DNA of 64,000 nt from contig JALUGO010000015.1 in the NCBI GenBank assembly GCA_027051905.1, positions 1 to 64,000 on the forward strand, written 5' to 3'. Below are positions 54,294-63,056 of the stretch, piece by piece (the stretch's first letter is position 1; every line of letters starts with the position of its first letter). A program made the translations under genes and the position numbers. The notes under the pieces are model-generated. The model saw nothing but the letters and a program-made list of their open reading frames with translations, was not told where the DNA came from and made no database searches. Origin of the DNA: Desulfurobacteriaceae bacterium. GTDB taxonomy: Bacteria > Aquificota > Aquificia > Desulfurobacteriales > Desulfurobacteriaceae.

Positions 54294-54321
54294 TTGAAGG
54301 TGTTGTAGAACAGACTAAATT
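54294..54321 (+). promoter_or_regulatory. Promoter of tRNA-Gly
   Basis: TTGAAG (54294-54299) and TAAATT (54316-54321) are separated by 16 bases, placing the start of transcription about 8 bases before the mature tRNA. Confidence 0.6.
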
Positions 54322-54335
54322 ATTAAGCTGAAAGG

Positions 54336-54411
54336 GCGGGCGTAGCTCAGGTGGTAGAGCATCAGCTTCCCAAGCTGAGGGTCGCGGGTTCGAGTCCCGT
54401 CGCCCGCTCCA
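54336..54411 (+). tRNA. tRNA-Gly (anticodon CCC)
   Basis: The 76-base gene folds as a cloverleaf: acceptor stem GCGGGCG/CGCCCGC, D arm GCTC/GAGC, anticodon stem TCAGC/GCTGA around loop TTCCCAA (anticodon CCC), T arm CGGGTTCGAGTCCCG, discriminator T and an encoded CCA. It reads GGG codons. A TonB-like gene begins 12 bases downstream on the same strand with no terminator between. Confidence 0.97.
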
Positions 54412-54423
54412 GAATAAAAATTT

Positions 54424-55167
54424 TTGGTTACTAGGAAGTTGGAAAATTCAAAAACTATTAATTTTTTCTCCTTAATGCTTTCACTTGCCATTCACATTTC
54501 CATCCTTTTGGCTATTTCCATCAACGAGGTTTTTTCAGAGAAAACTTACGAAGTTGTAAACGTCGTTCCTATCTCTTTTGATACAAAAGTTGAGTCTAAT
54601 ATTGTTGGGGTGAAACCGGTAAAAGGGGAGCTGAATGGCGGGGCTTTCCAGAACAAGAGTTCCGTTCCAGGAGGGAAACGCTCAACTGGGGCTCCAGAAG
54701 GTGGGGGAGCTTCTATCAAAAAACTGGAGAACGAAGGGGCTGGAGAGACTGTTGTTTCGATGAAGAAGGGGAGTTCCCCATCAAAGCTCGTAAAGAGCTT
54801 TTCAACGGGAAGGGGTGTCGGGAAAGTTGAGCTTTCTGTGGAACTCCCCAACAGGAAGGGAAAAGAACTTCCCTCAATATCAAGCTCAAAACTTGTTCCT
54901 TACCTTATCAGAGTTAGAGACACGATAATGAAAAACTGGAAAGTTCCATACTTTACCAGCGTTCCAGGGAAGAGACAGACAACAGTTGTTCTGACTTTAA
55001 GAAACGACGGAACCGTTGATGAGCTTACGGTAGAGAAACTCTCCCCCGACATTACCTTCAACCGCTCTGCCATTTCTGCAATATATTCTGTAAAGTCCTT
55101 TGGCCGTTTCCCGAAGGGAGTTAAGGAGAAAAAAGTAAGGTTGAAGGTGAAGTTTGAAGTTAAGTAA
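54424..55167 (+). CDS. TonB/TolA C-terminal domain protein
   Basis: The 247-residue protein has one N-terminal membrane helix (about 13-33). A low-complexity, glycine/serine-rich periplasmic linker (about 60-150) follows. The C-terminal domain resembles TonB (KNWKVPYF, VVLTLRNDGTVDELTVEKLS, VKLKVKF-like end). It probably links inner-membrane energy to TonB-dependent receptors such as the BtuB here; ExbB/ExbD are not in the window. The start is uncertain: TTG at 54424 has no ribosome site and TTG at 54439 is possible. Confidence 0.78.
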   Translation: MVTRKLENSKTINFFSLMLSLAIHISILLAISINEVFSEKTYEVVNVVPISFDTKVESNIVGVKPVKGELNGGAFQNKSSVPGGKRSTGAPEGGGASIKKLENEGAGETVVSMKKGSSPSKLVKSFSTGRGVGKVELSVELPNRKGKELPSISSSKLVPYLIRVRDTIMKNWKVPYFTSVPGKRQTTVVLTLRNDGTVDELTVEKLSPDITFNRSAISAIYSVKSFGRFPKGVKEKKVRLKVKFEVK

Positions 55168-55771
55168 TCCTGAGCTTATATACGCATTAAGCTCTCTGTG
55201 GGTTAAAACCCTGAGGGTTGAGGTAGAGTTTCTCTCTCTTCCTCAGTTCCCCTCCATTGTCGCCTTCTGGCACGGCAGGATGTTCCTCCTCCCCTTTGCC
55301 CTGAAAAACTACGCCGAAAGGGTAGCCATTCTCATAAGCCGTCACAGAGACGGAGAGTTGATAGCCCGAATAGTTGAAAAAATGGGATTTAGGACTGTTA
55401 GAGGCTCGGCAGGAAAGGGAAAAGGGGGAGATAGAGCGTTTAAGGAGATGGTCAAGCTGATAGAGGAAGGCTACACGGTGGCAATAACCCCCGACGGCCC
55501 AAGAGGCCCCAGAGAGGTTGCAAAACCGGGAGTGGCGAAACTTGCCATGAAAACAGGCATTCCAGTTTACCCACTTACCTTTTCAGCCAGCTGGAAGTTT
55601 AACCTCAATTCCTGGGACAGATTCCTCATACCCTGCCCTTTCTCAAAGTGCAGGGTTGTTTTGGGGGAGCCGATACTTCCACAGGACTTCCACAGCGAGG
55701 AGGAGATGAGAAGGGAGGTGGAGTTAAAATTGAAAGAGCTTTCAGAGAGAGCAGATAGGGGGGAAAGATGA
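55154..55771 (+). CDS. DUF374 lysophospholipid-acyltransferase-like protein
   Basis: The 205-residue protein has the DUF374 signatures IVAFWHGRMFLLPF, LISRHRDGELIARI, RTVRGSAGKGKG and AITPDGPRGP, an acyltransferase-like fold with the His/Asp pair HRDGE. Members are thought to act on lipid A or other glycolipids. The start is TTG behind AAGGTG and overlaps the TonB-like gene by 14 bases; the end overlaps the next gene by 4. It is membrane-associated by inference. Confidence 0.85.
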   Translation: MKLSNPELIYALSSLWVKTLRVEVEFLSLPQFPSIVAFWHGRMFLLPFALKNYAERVAILISRHRDGELIARIVEKMGFRTVRGSAGKGKGGDRAFKEMVKLIEEGYTVAITPDGPRGPREVAKPGVAKLAMKTGIPVYPLTFSASWKFNLNSWDRFLIPCPFSKCRVVLGEPILPQDFHSEEEMRREVELKLKELSERADRGER

Positions 55772-56541
55772 CGAGCCTCATAGCGGTTCTTTCAGACTTT
55801 GGTCTTAAAGACCACTACGTTGGAACTATCCACGGAGTGATCCATCAGGTGGCTCCGGAAACTAAAGTTGTTGATATTACGCACTCTGTAAGGCCGTTTG
55901 ACGTTGTAGATGGAGCCCTGAAACTGAAGTGGTCTTACAGATACTTTCCTCCCGGAACCATCTTTCTCTGCCTTGTAGATCCAGACCCTTCGGCGATTCC
56001 CGTTATCGTTACAACGGAAAACTATTTCCTGGTCTGCCCCAACAACGGAATAGGCAGCCTGATGTTTGAAGAGGAACCCCCTGAAGCCCTCCACCGGATA
56101 ACGGCGGAACACTACTTCCTGAACAAAAAGAGGACAGGAAACTTCAGGAGCAGAGATCAGCTGGCGCCGATTGCGGCGGAGCTCTCCCGCCTCCAGATGG
56201 CCTCTCACCTTGGAGATCCGATAGACTTGAAACACCTTAAGCGGTTTAAACTTCCGCAGCCTCAGCCCTCCGCAGACGGAGGATACGAGGCGATAGTTTT
56301 GGACGTTGACAGCTTTGGAAACCTCATACTCAACGCAACTGATGAGTTAGGACTTCCCAGGGTGGCGGAGGTAAACGGCGTTAAAATAACGAAAACCCAG
56401 AAGGACTTTTCAGGGTTGAACAGGGGGGAGCTCTTTGTTTCCATCAATCCCGAAGGGCATCTTCAGGTAGTTGCCTACATGGCAAACGCTGCCAAACTTT
56501 TAAAGGCCGCAAGAGGAACAAAGGTAAAACTCTACTACTGA
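55768..56541 (+). CDS. SAM hydrolase (SAM hydroxide adenosyltransferase, DUF62)
   Basis: The 257-residue protein matches the DUF62 family, which hydrolyses S-adenosylmethionine to adenosine and methionine. Signatures are AVLSDFGLKDHYVGTIHGVI, VDITHSVRPFDV, FLCLVDPDP, PNNGIG and FGNLILNA. It is related to fluorinases, but the residues needed for halide chemistry were not assessed. It overlaps the acyltransferase by 4 bases and is 9 bases from mnmG. Confidence 0.9.
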   Translation: MTSLIAVLSDFGLKDHYVGTIHGVIHQVAPETKVVDITHSVRPFDVVDGALKLKWSYRYFPPGTIFLCLVDPDPSAIPVIVTTENYFLVCPNNGIGSLMFEEEPPEALHRITAEHYFLNKKRTGNFRSRDQLAPIAAELSRLQMASHLGDPIDLKHLKRFKLPQPQPSADGGYEAIVLDVDSFGNLILNATDELGLPRVAEVNGVKITKTQKDFSGLNRGELFVSINPEGHLQVVAYMANAAKLLKAARGTKVKLYY

Positions 56542-56550
56542 TGGAGAGCC

Positions 56551-58458
56551 ATGTGGGACGAAGTCTTTGACGTAATAGTTGTTGGAGCCGGCCACGCAGG
56601 CTGCGAAGCTGCCCTGGCTGCCGCAAGGATGGGCTGTAAAACCGCCCTCTTTACTGTAAACGTTGACAGAATTGCCGAAATGTCGTGTAACCCTGCCATA
56701 GGAGGGGTGGCAAAAGGAACGGTAGTTCGAGAGATAGACGCCCTCGGCGGGGAGATGGCAAAGAACATAGATGAAACCGGAATCCAGTTCAGAATCTTAA
56801 ACAGGAAGAAGGGGCCTGCCGTTAGAGCTCCCCGCGCCCAGGCCGATAAAGAGGCCTACAGAAAGAGAATGAGACAGGTAGTTGAGAACACAGATAACCT
56901 TGAGGTAATTCAGCAGATAGTTGACGACATAGTTGTTGAAAACGGAAAAGTTAAGGGAGTTGTAACCCACCTTGGAGCAAGGTATGGAGCAAAAGCTGTT
57001 GTTGTAACTGCCGGAACATTCCTGAGGGGGAAAATCTTCATAGGATTTCAGGAGTTTGAAGGCGGAAGGATGTGGGAGCCTGCCGCAAACAAGCTCTCCT
57101 CATTCTACGAAAGACACGGCTTCAGAGTGGGAAGGCTTAAAACTGGAACCCCAACAAGGATTGACGGAAGAACCATAGACTTCTCAAAGATGGAAAGGCA
57201 GGACGGAGACGAACCTCCCCCTTTCTTTTCCTACTGGACTGAGCCAAAGGAGATAGAACAGATACCCTGCTGGCTCACATACACAACCCCTGAAACCCAC
57301 AGGATAATAAGGGAGAACCTCCACAGGTCTCCAATGTACGGAGAGTGTAAACTCATAAGCGGGGTTGGCGTTCGCTACTGCCCCTCAATTGAGGACAAGA
57401 TAGTGAAGTTCCCAGAAAGGGAGCGACACCATGTGTTCGTTGAACCGGAAGGAAGGGACACGGTAGAGTTTTACCCCAACGGAACTTCAACAAGCCTTCC
57501 CTACGACGTTCAGGTTGCGATAATAAGGTCAATTCCCGGCCTTGAAAACGCAGAGATAATAAGGCCGGCCTACGCAATAGAGTATGACTTCATAGACCCA
57601 AGGCACCTCTACCCGACACTTGAAACAAAAACCATAAAAGGCCTTTTCAACGCCGGCCAGATAAACGGAACAACCGGGTATGAAGAGGCTGCAGGTCAGG
57701 GAATAGTTGCCGGAATAAATGCAGCCCTCTACGCCCTCGGAAAAGACGAAAAGTTCGTTTTAGGAAGGGACGAAGCCTACATTGGCGTTATGATAGACGA
57801 CCTTGTGAATAAAGGAGTAAGGGAACCTTACAGGCTCTTTACCTCACGGGCAGAATACAGGCTCCTTCTGAGATACGACAACGCCGACTACAGACTGGCC
57901 AGATACGGATACAAATTCGGCCTTTTAACGAGAGAACAGTTCGAGAGAGTTAAGAAAAAGTATGAAACCGTTAACGTCTTCATAGAGAAGCTGAAAGAAG
58001 TAAAGCTGAAACCGGAAGTTGTTAACCCGGTTCTGGAAAAGGAAGGTTCCACACCTTTAAAGGAGAGCAAAAGCACCTACGAGCTCTTGAAAAGGCCTGA
58101 AGTTAAGTTAGAGGACATTCTCCCGCTTATACCTTTAGAGCTGACGGTTGAAGACAGAAAACTCCTTGAGGAGATTTTAGAGGAGGTTGAGATAGAGATT
58201 AAGTATGAGGGATACATAAAGCGGCAGCTTGAAGAGGTTAAAAGGTTCAGAAAGCTTGAGAACATCAAAATTCCTGAAGACTTTGACTACGATATTGTTC
58301 CAATCTCTGTTGAAGAGAGGCAGAAACTGAAGGAGATGAAACCTTTAACCCTAGGGCAGGCTGCAAGGCTTGAGGGGATAAGGCCGGCGTCAATTCCAAT
58401 TCTGGCAGTTTACATTGAGAAGTGGAAGAGGGGAGAGCTCCACAAGGAGAAAGCCTGA
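56551..58458 (+). CDS. mnmG: tRNA uridine-5-carboxymethylaminomethyl modification enzyme MnmG
   Basis: MnmG with MnmE installs the cmnm5 group on wobble U34 of tRNAs. The FAD motif [17 protein letters not shown] starts near residue 12, and [50 protein letters not shown] and [11 protein letters not shown] are typical. The C-terminal MnmE-interacting helical domain is present (to 635). Its stop overlaps the rsmG ATG by one base, the classical gidA-gidB order. Confidence 0.97.
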   Translation: MWDEVFDVIVVGAGHAGCEAALAAARMGCKTALFTVNVDRIAEMSCNPAIGGVAKGTVVREIDALGGEMAKNIDETGIQFRILNRKKGPAVRAPRAQADKEAYRKRMRQVVENTDNLEVIQQIVDDIVVENGKVKGVVTHLGARYGAKAVVVTAGTFLRGKIFIGFQEFEGGRMWEPAANKLSSFYERHGFRVGRLKTGTPTRIDGRTIDFSKMERQDGDEPPPFFSYWTEPKEIEQIPCWLTYTTPETHRIIRENLHRSPMYGECKLISGVGVRYCPSIEDKIVKFPERERHHVFVEPEGRDTVEFYPNGTSTSLPYDVQVAIIRSIPGLENAEIIRPAYAIEYDFIDPRHLYPTLETKTIKGLFNAGQINGTTGYEEAAGQGIVAGINAALYALGKDEKFVLGRDEAYIGVMIDDLVNKGVREPYRLFTSRAEYRLLLRYDNADYRLARYGYKFGLLTREQFERVKKKYETVNVFIEKLKEVKLKPEVVNPVLEKEGSTPLKESKSTYELLKRPEVKLEDILPLIPLELTVEDRKLLEEILEEVEIEIKYEGYIKRQLEEVKRFRKLENIKIPEDFDYDIVPISVEERQKLKEMKPLTLGQAARLEGIRPASIPILAVYIEKWKRGELHKEKA

Positions 58459-59084
58459 TGGAGAGGTTGAGGGAGCTCTGCCGGCTCAACGAAATTCCGA
58501 TAACAGAAGAGGAGCTTGAAAAGTTTGGGGTTTACAGGGAGCTCCTCAAAAAGTGGGGAAAACGGATAAACCTCACCTCCATCTTAACGGACAGGGAGAT
58601 AGAGGAAAAACACTTCTTCGACTCCCTCTTAGGACTTGTAGCATTTGAGAGGGCAGGATTAGATGTCAACGGAAAACGATTCTGCGACGTCGGTTCTGGA
58701 GCCGGATTTCCCGGCATTCCCCTTGCCGTTCTTTTAAAGGACTCGGAGTTCACACTGGTTGAACCCCGAAAAAAGAGGTGCGTCTTCTTGGAGGAGGTAA
58801 AGAGGCAGCTGAAGCTCAAAAACGTTTCCGTTCAATGCTCAAGGGTAGAAAAGGTTAGCGAGAACTTTGACATCTTAACGATGAGGGCTGTTGAAGATCC
58901 CGAGGGAGCGGTTGAGATAACGGAGCACCTCCTTGAGAGGGGAGCACTTCTGTGCATTTACAGGGGAAAGGAACCCTTCGGCAGAGAAATTCCGGGATAC
59001 AGAATCAGAGAAATCGAAATAGAACCCAAAGGAGTCAGCTTCAAGAGACACTTTCTCTTTATCGAAAAGATTTCGGAGAGTTAA
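58458..59084 (+). CDS. rsmG: 16S rRNA (guanine527-N7)-methyltransferase RsmG
   Basis: RsmG methylates G527 in 16S rRNA using SAM. The family block NLTSILTDREIEEKHFFDSL, motif I FCDVGSGAGFPGIPLAVL and LVEPRKKRCVFLEEV are present, with a length of 208 residues. I chose ATG at 58458, 7 bases after AAGGAGA, over an upstream start inside mnmG. The next gene, rarA, begins 3 bases after its stop. Confidence 0.94.
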   Translation: MERLRELCRLNEIPITEEELEKFGVYRELLKKWGKRINLTSILTDREIEEKHFFDSLLGLVAFERAGLDVNGKRFCDVGSGAGFPGIPLAVLLKDSEFTLVEPRKKRCVFLEEVKRQLKLKNVSVQCSRVEKVSENFDILTMRAVEDPEGAVEITEHLLERGALLCIYRGKEPFGREIPGYRIREIEIEPKGVSFKRHFLFIEKISES

Positions 59085-59086
59085 AG

Positions 59087-60363
59087 TTGGAGCTCTTTGA
59101 GGGGAAAAAACCTCTCCCTGCAAGACTGAAACCGAGGGATTTCTCAGAATTTGCAGGCCAGAAGCACATAATCGACAAAGGAAGACCGTTAAGGAAATTG
59201 ATAGAAAAGGGAGAAATCCACTCGTTGATCTTTGTAGGCCCTCCCGGAACGGGAAAAACAGCACTTGCTCACCTGATAAAGGAAAAACTAGGAGCCGACT
59301 TTTATGAGCTAAACGCCGTAACATCTACCGTTTCAGACGTCAGGAAAGTCTTGGAAAAGGGCAGGGAAAACAGAAAGTTAGGCAGAAAAACCATCCTGTT
59401 TATCGACGAAATCCACCGGTTTAACAAAGCCCAGCAGGATGCCCTCCTGCCTGACACGGAAGAGGGAAACGTCATCCTGATTGGAGCAACAACAGAAAAC
59501 CCCTACTTCAGCCTTACCCCTGCACTGCGTTCGAGGGTAAAGATTTACAGCTTCAAGCCCCTTGAAAGGGAAGACCTGCTGAAACTTTACAGGACAGCAA
59601 CAACACGGAAAGATGGGCTTCCCGGTTTTAAGTTCCGGAAAATGTTCTCAACCTTCTGATAAACGCCTCCGCCGGGGACGGAAGGCGGTTTCTCAACTAC
59701 TTAGAGGAGCTCCACACGATAACCGGCGGAAAAGAGCCGACTTTAGACCTTGCACAGGAGGTTGTTGGAGAGGGCGTTCTCTCAATGAGTGAGGATGAGC
59801 GGTTCGACCTAATCTCAGCCCTCATCAAATCGATGAGGGGAAGCGACCCGGACGCAGCCCTCCACTATGCAGTGAGGCTCTTAGAGGCTGGAGAAGACCC
59901 GAAGTTCATCGCAAGGCGCCTTGTGATATTTGCCTCAGAAGATATAGGAAACGCAAACCCTGAAGCCCTGCTTGTTGCAAACGCAGCTCTCAACGCCGTT
60001 ATTAACGTTGGGATGCCCGAAGCTGCAATAAACCTTGCACACGCAGTTATCTACCTCTCAAGCTCCTTAAAGTCAAACGCCGTTTACAAAGCCCTTAAAG
60101 AGGCGCAAAAGGATGTAAGAGATGGCTTTCAGCCGGAAGTTCCACAGCACCTTAAGGCAGGAAGGAGAAACAGAGGCTATAAATACCCCCACAACTACGA
60201 GAGGAACTATGTAAATCAGGAATACTTGAAGAGAAAAAGGGAATACTACCGGCCAAAAGGGGTGGGTTTTGAAAAAACCCTGAAGAGCTGGCTCAAGTGG
60301 ATGAAGAGAGAAACTGATAAAATTGAGCCCACTAAGGAAGAAGAGGTAGATAATGAAGTTTAA
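59087..60363 (+). pseudogene. rarA: Replication-associated recombination protein A (RarA/MgsA), frameshifted
   Basis: RarA is an AAA+ protein acting at stalled replication forks. From TTG at 59087, behind GGAGAG, the frame encodes Walker A GPPGTGKTALA and Walker [20 protein letters not shown]. It then stops at TGA 59657-59659 after GLPGFKFRKMFSTF. The -1 frame continues the family sequence as VPENVLNLLINASAGDGRRF through FASEDIGNANPEALLVA to 60363. The break is at GGTTTTAAG (59624-59632), where one extra A would restore the frame. A sequencing error at the run, a young mutation or a programmed shift are all possible. The end overlaps thrB by 11 bases. Confidence 0.88.
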
Positions 60364-61246
60364 GGTTTCCGTTCCTGCTTCAACAAGCAACTTAGGCCCC
60401 GGGTTCGACGCTTTAGGTCTTGCTCTAACCCTCTACAACGAATTCTACGTTGAGCCATCTGACAAATACGAAGTTGAGATAGAGGGGGAAGGAGCCGGGG
60501 AGCTCCCGAAAGACGAAAGGAACCTCTTTTTGAGGGCTTACAGGAGCTCCATGGAATACTTAGGATTAAATCAGCCGATAAAAGTAAAACTTGTAAACCG
60601 GATTCCGCTGGGAAGGGGGCTGGGGAGCTCCGCAACGGCAATAGTTGGGGGAATACTGGCGGCAGAGAGAATTTCAGGGAGGGAGCTATCACTTCCGGAA
60701 GTCATAGACATAGCCTTTAAGTTTGAACCACACCCTGACAACGTTCTCCCTGCCTACACCGGAGGCTTTGTAGTTGCGGCAACAAACGGAGACCTTTCAT
60801 ACGTAAAACTTGACTGGCCTGAAGACCTGAAAGTTGTAATAGTTGTGCCGGAGCTCTTCCTCTCAACGGAGGAGTCTCGCTCGGTTCTACCAGACACTTA
60901 CAGCAGGGAAGATGTCATTTTTAACATCCAGAGGGTGGCGTTGCTTTTGGGAGCTCTCCAGAAGAGAGACTATGGGCTCCTCAAAGAGGCCGTAAAAGAC
61001 AGAATCCACCAGCCCTACCGGTGCGACCTGATTCCCTCTTTCTGGGAGATACTCTCTGAGGGCTACAAGGCCGGAGCCTACGCTGTTTACCTTTCTGGAG
61101 CTGGGAGCTGCATTGGAGCTCTCGCCGACAAAAACTTTGACGAAATCGGCAAAGCAATGTGCAACGTCTTTGACGCTTTAGGCATAGAATCCCGCTACCT
61201 TGTTTTAGACGTAGACAAAACTGGTGTTAAAATCTCAGAAGTCTAA
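60353..61246 (+). CDS. thrB: Homoserine kinase
   Basis: ThrB, a GHMP kinase, phosphorylates homoserine on the way to threonine. The start PASTSNLGPGFDALGLALTLYN, the phosphate loop PLGRGLGSSATAIVGG and late LSGAGSCIGAL are typical. The 297-residue length is normal. The ATG lies inside the frameshifted rarA end. It complements hom at 40.7 kb. Confidence 0.96.
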   Translation: MKFKVSVPASTSNLGPGFDALGLALTLYNEFYVEPSDKYEVEIEGEGAGELPKDERNLFLRAYRSSMEYLGLNQPIKVKLVNRIPLGRGLGSSATAIVGGILAAERISGRELSLPEVIDIAFKFEPHPDNVLPAYTGGFVVAATNGDLSYVKLDWPEDLKVVIVVPELFLSTEESRSVLPDTYSREDVIFNIQRVALLLGALQKRDYGLLKEAVKDRIHQPYRCDLIPSFWEILSEGYKAGAYAVYLSGAGSCIGALADKNFDEIGKAMCNVFDALGIESRYLVLDVDKTGVKISEV

Positions 61247-61259
61247 ATAAAGAGGAATA

Positions 61260-61493
61260 GTGCAGGAAAGAATTAAAGAAGAAATAGGGTTCTACAAAGA
61301 TTTGCTGAAAATTTTGTCAGCTTTCTCCTTTGGAATAGGTGGCGGAACCATCAGTCTCCTGTTTAAGCCTAAGAGTGGAATTTCCTTACTTCTGCTAACC
61401 CTTGGCGGGGTATTAGAAGTTGCCTTGTTGGTTATTTCAGGCTGGATTATCTTAAAAATCAGAAAACTCTTAACGGAGTTAATAGATGATTGA
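61260..61493 (+). CDS. Two-helix membrane protein of unknown function
   Basis: The 77-residue protein has a charged N-terminus (MQERIKEEIGFYKDLLK) and two membrane helices (about 18-35 and 41-65). The start is GTG with AGAGGAA upstream, 13 bases after thrB. Its end overlaps a second small membrane-protein gene by 8 bases. No family is recognised. Confidence 0.68.
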   Translation: MQERIKEEIGFYKDLLKILSAFSFGIGGGTISLLFKPKSGISLLLLTLGGVLEVALLVISGWIILKIRKLLTELIDD

Positions 61494-61587
61494 AACCATC
61501 ATAGTTGCCTTAGTAATCGGAGCTGTATTTCTGGCATTCCTATTCTTCTTGTTCTCCATCTTCAAAGTTGTAAAAGAAGAAACTTAA
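61486..61587 (+). CDS. Small single-pass membrane protein (33 residues)
   Basis: ATG at 61486, 8 bases after GGAG, opens a 33-codon frame: MIETIIVALVIGAVFLAFLF and then FLFSIFKVVKEET. It is one hydrophobic helix with a charged C-terminal tail. It overlaps the gene before it by 8 bases, which suggests translational coupling and a real pair. Function is unknown. Confidence 0.55.
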   Translation: MIETIIVALVIGAVFLAFLFFLFSIFKVVKEET

Positions 61588-61672
61588 ACAGTAATAGAGT
61601 TAGTTTACAGCGTATAATTAGAGTTTTCTAATAAAGAACTTTTCTTTTCACTTGTCAATTCAAATATTAAAC

Positions 61673-61750
61673 CCTCTCCCCAGGGCATTACAATGCGAAA
61701 TTCTTGAAACTTTTAACAACAGTGTTACAATCCCTTTGGGGAGAGGTAAC
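61673..61750 (+). repeat. Inverted repeat with competing local hairpin in a gene-free stretch
   Basis: CCTCTCCCCA (61673-61682) is perfectly complementary to TGGGGAGAGG (61737-61746), and GGG/CCC extends the stem past a 2-base bulge. Part of the right arm can instead form a local hairpin closed by GTTAC/GTAAC (61724-61750). GCATT-AC-AATGC (61685-61696) adds a small hairpin. A TATAAT lies upstream at 61613. A structured RNA is possible. The rest of 61588-61776 shows no gene. Confidence 0.4.
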
Positions 61751-61776
61751 TTAGGGTAATAATACCAAAGATAAAG

Positions 61777-61974
61777 TTAAAAATGAAAGGAGGGAGGGTT
61801 CCCTCCCCCATTGGAAAGAACACAGAGCAACACCAAAATTAAGAAAGCCATCAAGAAAGGATAGCAGCCTTGGTTTTGCTGCAAAATTTGTAGCAGTGTT
61901 TGGTAGAGAAGTAACACTGAGTTAAGAGTTTGAAGTAGTTCGCTTTGTGAAATTTGTCGTGTTTCTTGCTCCAT
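61777..61974 (-). CDS. Small hypothetical membrane protein
   Basis: ATG at 61974 follows AGGAGGTGG by 5 bases and opens a 65-residue protein. It has a Gln-rich amphipathic first half (QISQSELLQTLNSVLLLY), one membrane helix (about 38-55, YPFLMAFLILVLLCVLS) and a GGGNPP tail. The last codons themselves form a GGGAGGG/CCCTCCC hairpin followed by T-rich sequence, so the terminator is inside the coding end. No family is recognised. Confidence 0.6.
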   Translation of the reverse strand: MEQETRQISQSELLQTLNSVLLLYQTLLQILQQNQGCYPFLMAFLILVLLCVLSNGGGNPPSFHF

Positions 61975-61998
61975 AATACCACCTCCTAAAATTTGATT

Positions 61999-62010
61999 TT
62001 TGGTACCAAA
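61999..62010. promoter_or_regulatory. Perfect 12-base palindrome upstream of small membrane-protein gene
   Basis: TTTGGTACCAAA lies 25 bases upstream of the start at 61974 and 30 bases after the rsmH stop. It could be an operator; no regulator is identified. Confidence 0.35.
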
Positions 62011-62039
62011 TTTTAATTTAATATGATAAATTGAAAGTT

Positions 62040-62933
62040 TCAACTTCTCTCAATACATCTCAGTTTAGCGCTGCGGGCGGCGGGGTTCTGGGAGATTTCT
62101 TCTTCGGTTGGTTCAACAGGTTTTCTGGTTACGATTTTGAAGCCCTCGGGTTCAAGTTTCTTAAAGAGGTTTTTTACAAGTCTGTCTTCTAACGAGTGAA
62201 ATGTTATTACAACCAACCTGCCATCGCTTTTTAGAAAATGTGCAGCCTTGGGAATGGCAGTTTCTATCTCTTCAAACTCTTTGTTTACATATATCCTTAT
62301 TGCCTGAAAGGTTTTTATTGCAGGGTGTTTCTTCTTTCCAGCCCAGAGTTTTTTGGGAATTACATCTTCAACGATTTTTGCTAGTTCTGTTGTTGTCTCT
62401 ATTGGTTTAACTTTCCGTCTTCTAACGATTTCACGGGCAATTTTCCTTGCAAAACGCTCCTCTCCGTATTTGAAGATTATCTCTGCAAGTTTTCTCTCGG
62501 AAAGTTCATTTACAACATCTCTGGCAGTCAGTTTCTGGGTTCTGTCCATTCTCATGTCTAAGGGCTGCTCCTGCCAGACTGTAAATCCTCTCTCTCCTCT
62601 CAAGTGAAAGTGGGAAACTCCAAGATCAAAGAGAATTCCGTCAACTTCTGATATTCCTTCGGCCTCTAAAACTTTATTTATCTGAGAGAAATTTGCATGG
62701 TAAACGGCAACTCTGTTCCCGTAGGGTTCCAGTCTTTTGAGGGCTCTTTCTATTGCCTCTTCGTCTCTGTCTATGGCTATTACTCTATTTTCGGGATTGG
62801 CATTCAGTATAGCTTCTGTATGTCCTCCTCCTCCAAGGGTTGCGTCTACGAAAATACCTCCTTTTTCGGCATTTAAGTAGTGGATGGCCTCCTTTAGTAA
62901 CACTGGAGGGTGGTATATTTTACCTTTTTTCAT
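62040..62933 (-). CDS. rsmH: 16S rRNA (cytosine1402-N4)-methyltransferase RsmH
   Basis: RsmH (MraW) methylates N4 of C1402 in 16S rRNA. The start YHPPVLLKEAIHYL, motif I DATLGGGGHTEAIL, the family block GILFDLGVSHFHL and RGFTVWQEQPLDMRMD, and ITFHSLEDRLVK are present. Length is 297 residues. It usually opens the cell-division (dcw) cluster, but here the next gene is an unrelated small membrane protein, so that cluster is broken. Confidence 0.96.
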   Translation of the reverse strand: MKKGKIYHPPVLLKEAIHYLNAEKGGIFVDATLGGGGHTEAILNANPENRVIAIDRDEEAIERALKRLEPYGNRVAVYHANFSQINKVLEAEGISEVDGILFDLGVSHFHLRGERGFTVWQEQPLDMRMDRTQKLTARDVVNELSERKLAEIIFKYGEERFARKIAREIVRRRKVKPIETTTELAKIVEDVIPKKLWAGKKKHPAIKTFQAIRIYVNKEFEEIETAIPKAAHFLKSDGRLVVITFHSLEDRLVKNLFKKLEPEGFKIVTRKPVEPTEEEISQNPAARSAKLRCIERS

Positions 62934-63013
62934 GATAGTTCCTCTTACATTTTATTTTAGCCTAATTGTTATAAGAATCCTTGACATAACTCATTTCCTT
63001 GATCAGAAAACAA

Positions 63014-63031
63014 TGTAAATTGAAATTTACA
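63014..63031. promoter_or_regulatory. Palindromic operator candidate upstream of hemerythrin gene
   Basis: TGTAAATT-GA-AATTTACA is a perfect 8+8 inverted repeat 25 bases upstream of the hemerythrin ATG, in the 123-base gap shared with divergent rsmH. Its TGTAA/TTACA ends recall sites of Crp/Fnr-family regulators; this is inference. Confidence 0.45.
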
Positions 63032-63056
63032 ACTCTAATTGAAGTAGAGGTGGAAG

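Noticed and set aside
59620-59665. Programmed -1 frameshift producing full-length RarA
   Set aside because: TTTTAAG does not fit a standard slippery heptamer, and no downstream stimulatory hairpin is obvious, so a mutation or sequencing error is favoured; kept only as an alternative.
61673-61750. Possible CRISPR array or array remnant
   Set aside because: Only one hairpin unit plus one imperfect inverted arm is present, with no regular repeat-spacer spacing and no cas genes in the window.
62981-62986. TTGACA as the -35 of the hemerythrin promoter
   Set aside because: No -10 lies at 16-18 bases; the nearest TAAATT is about 29 bases away.
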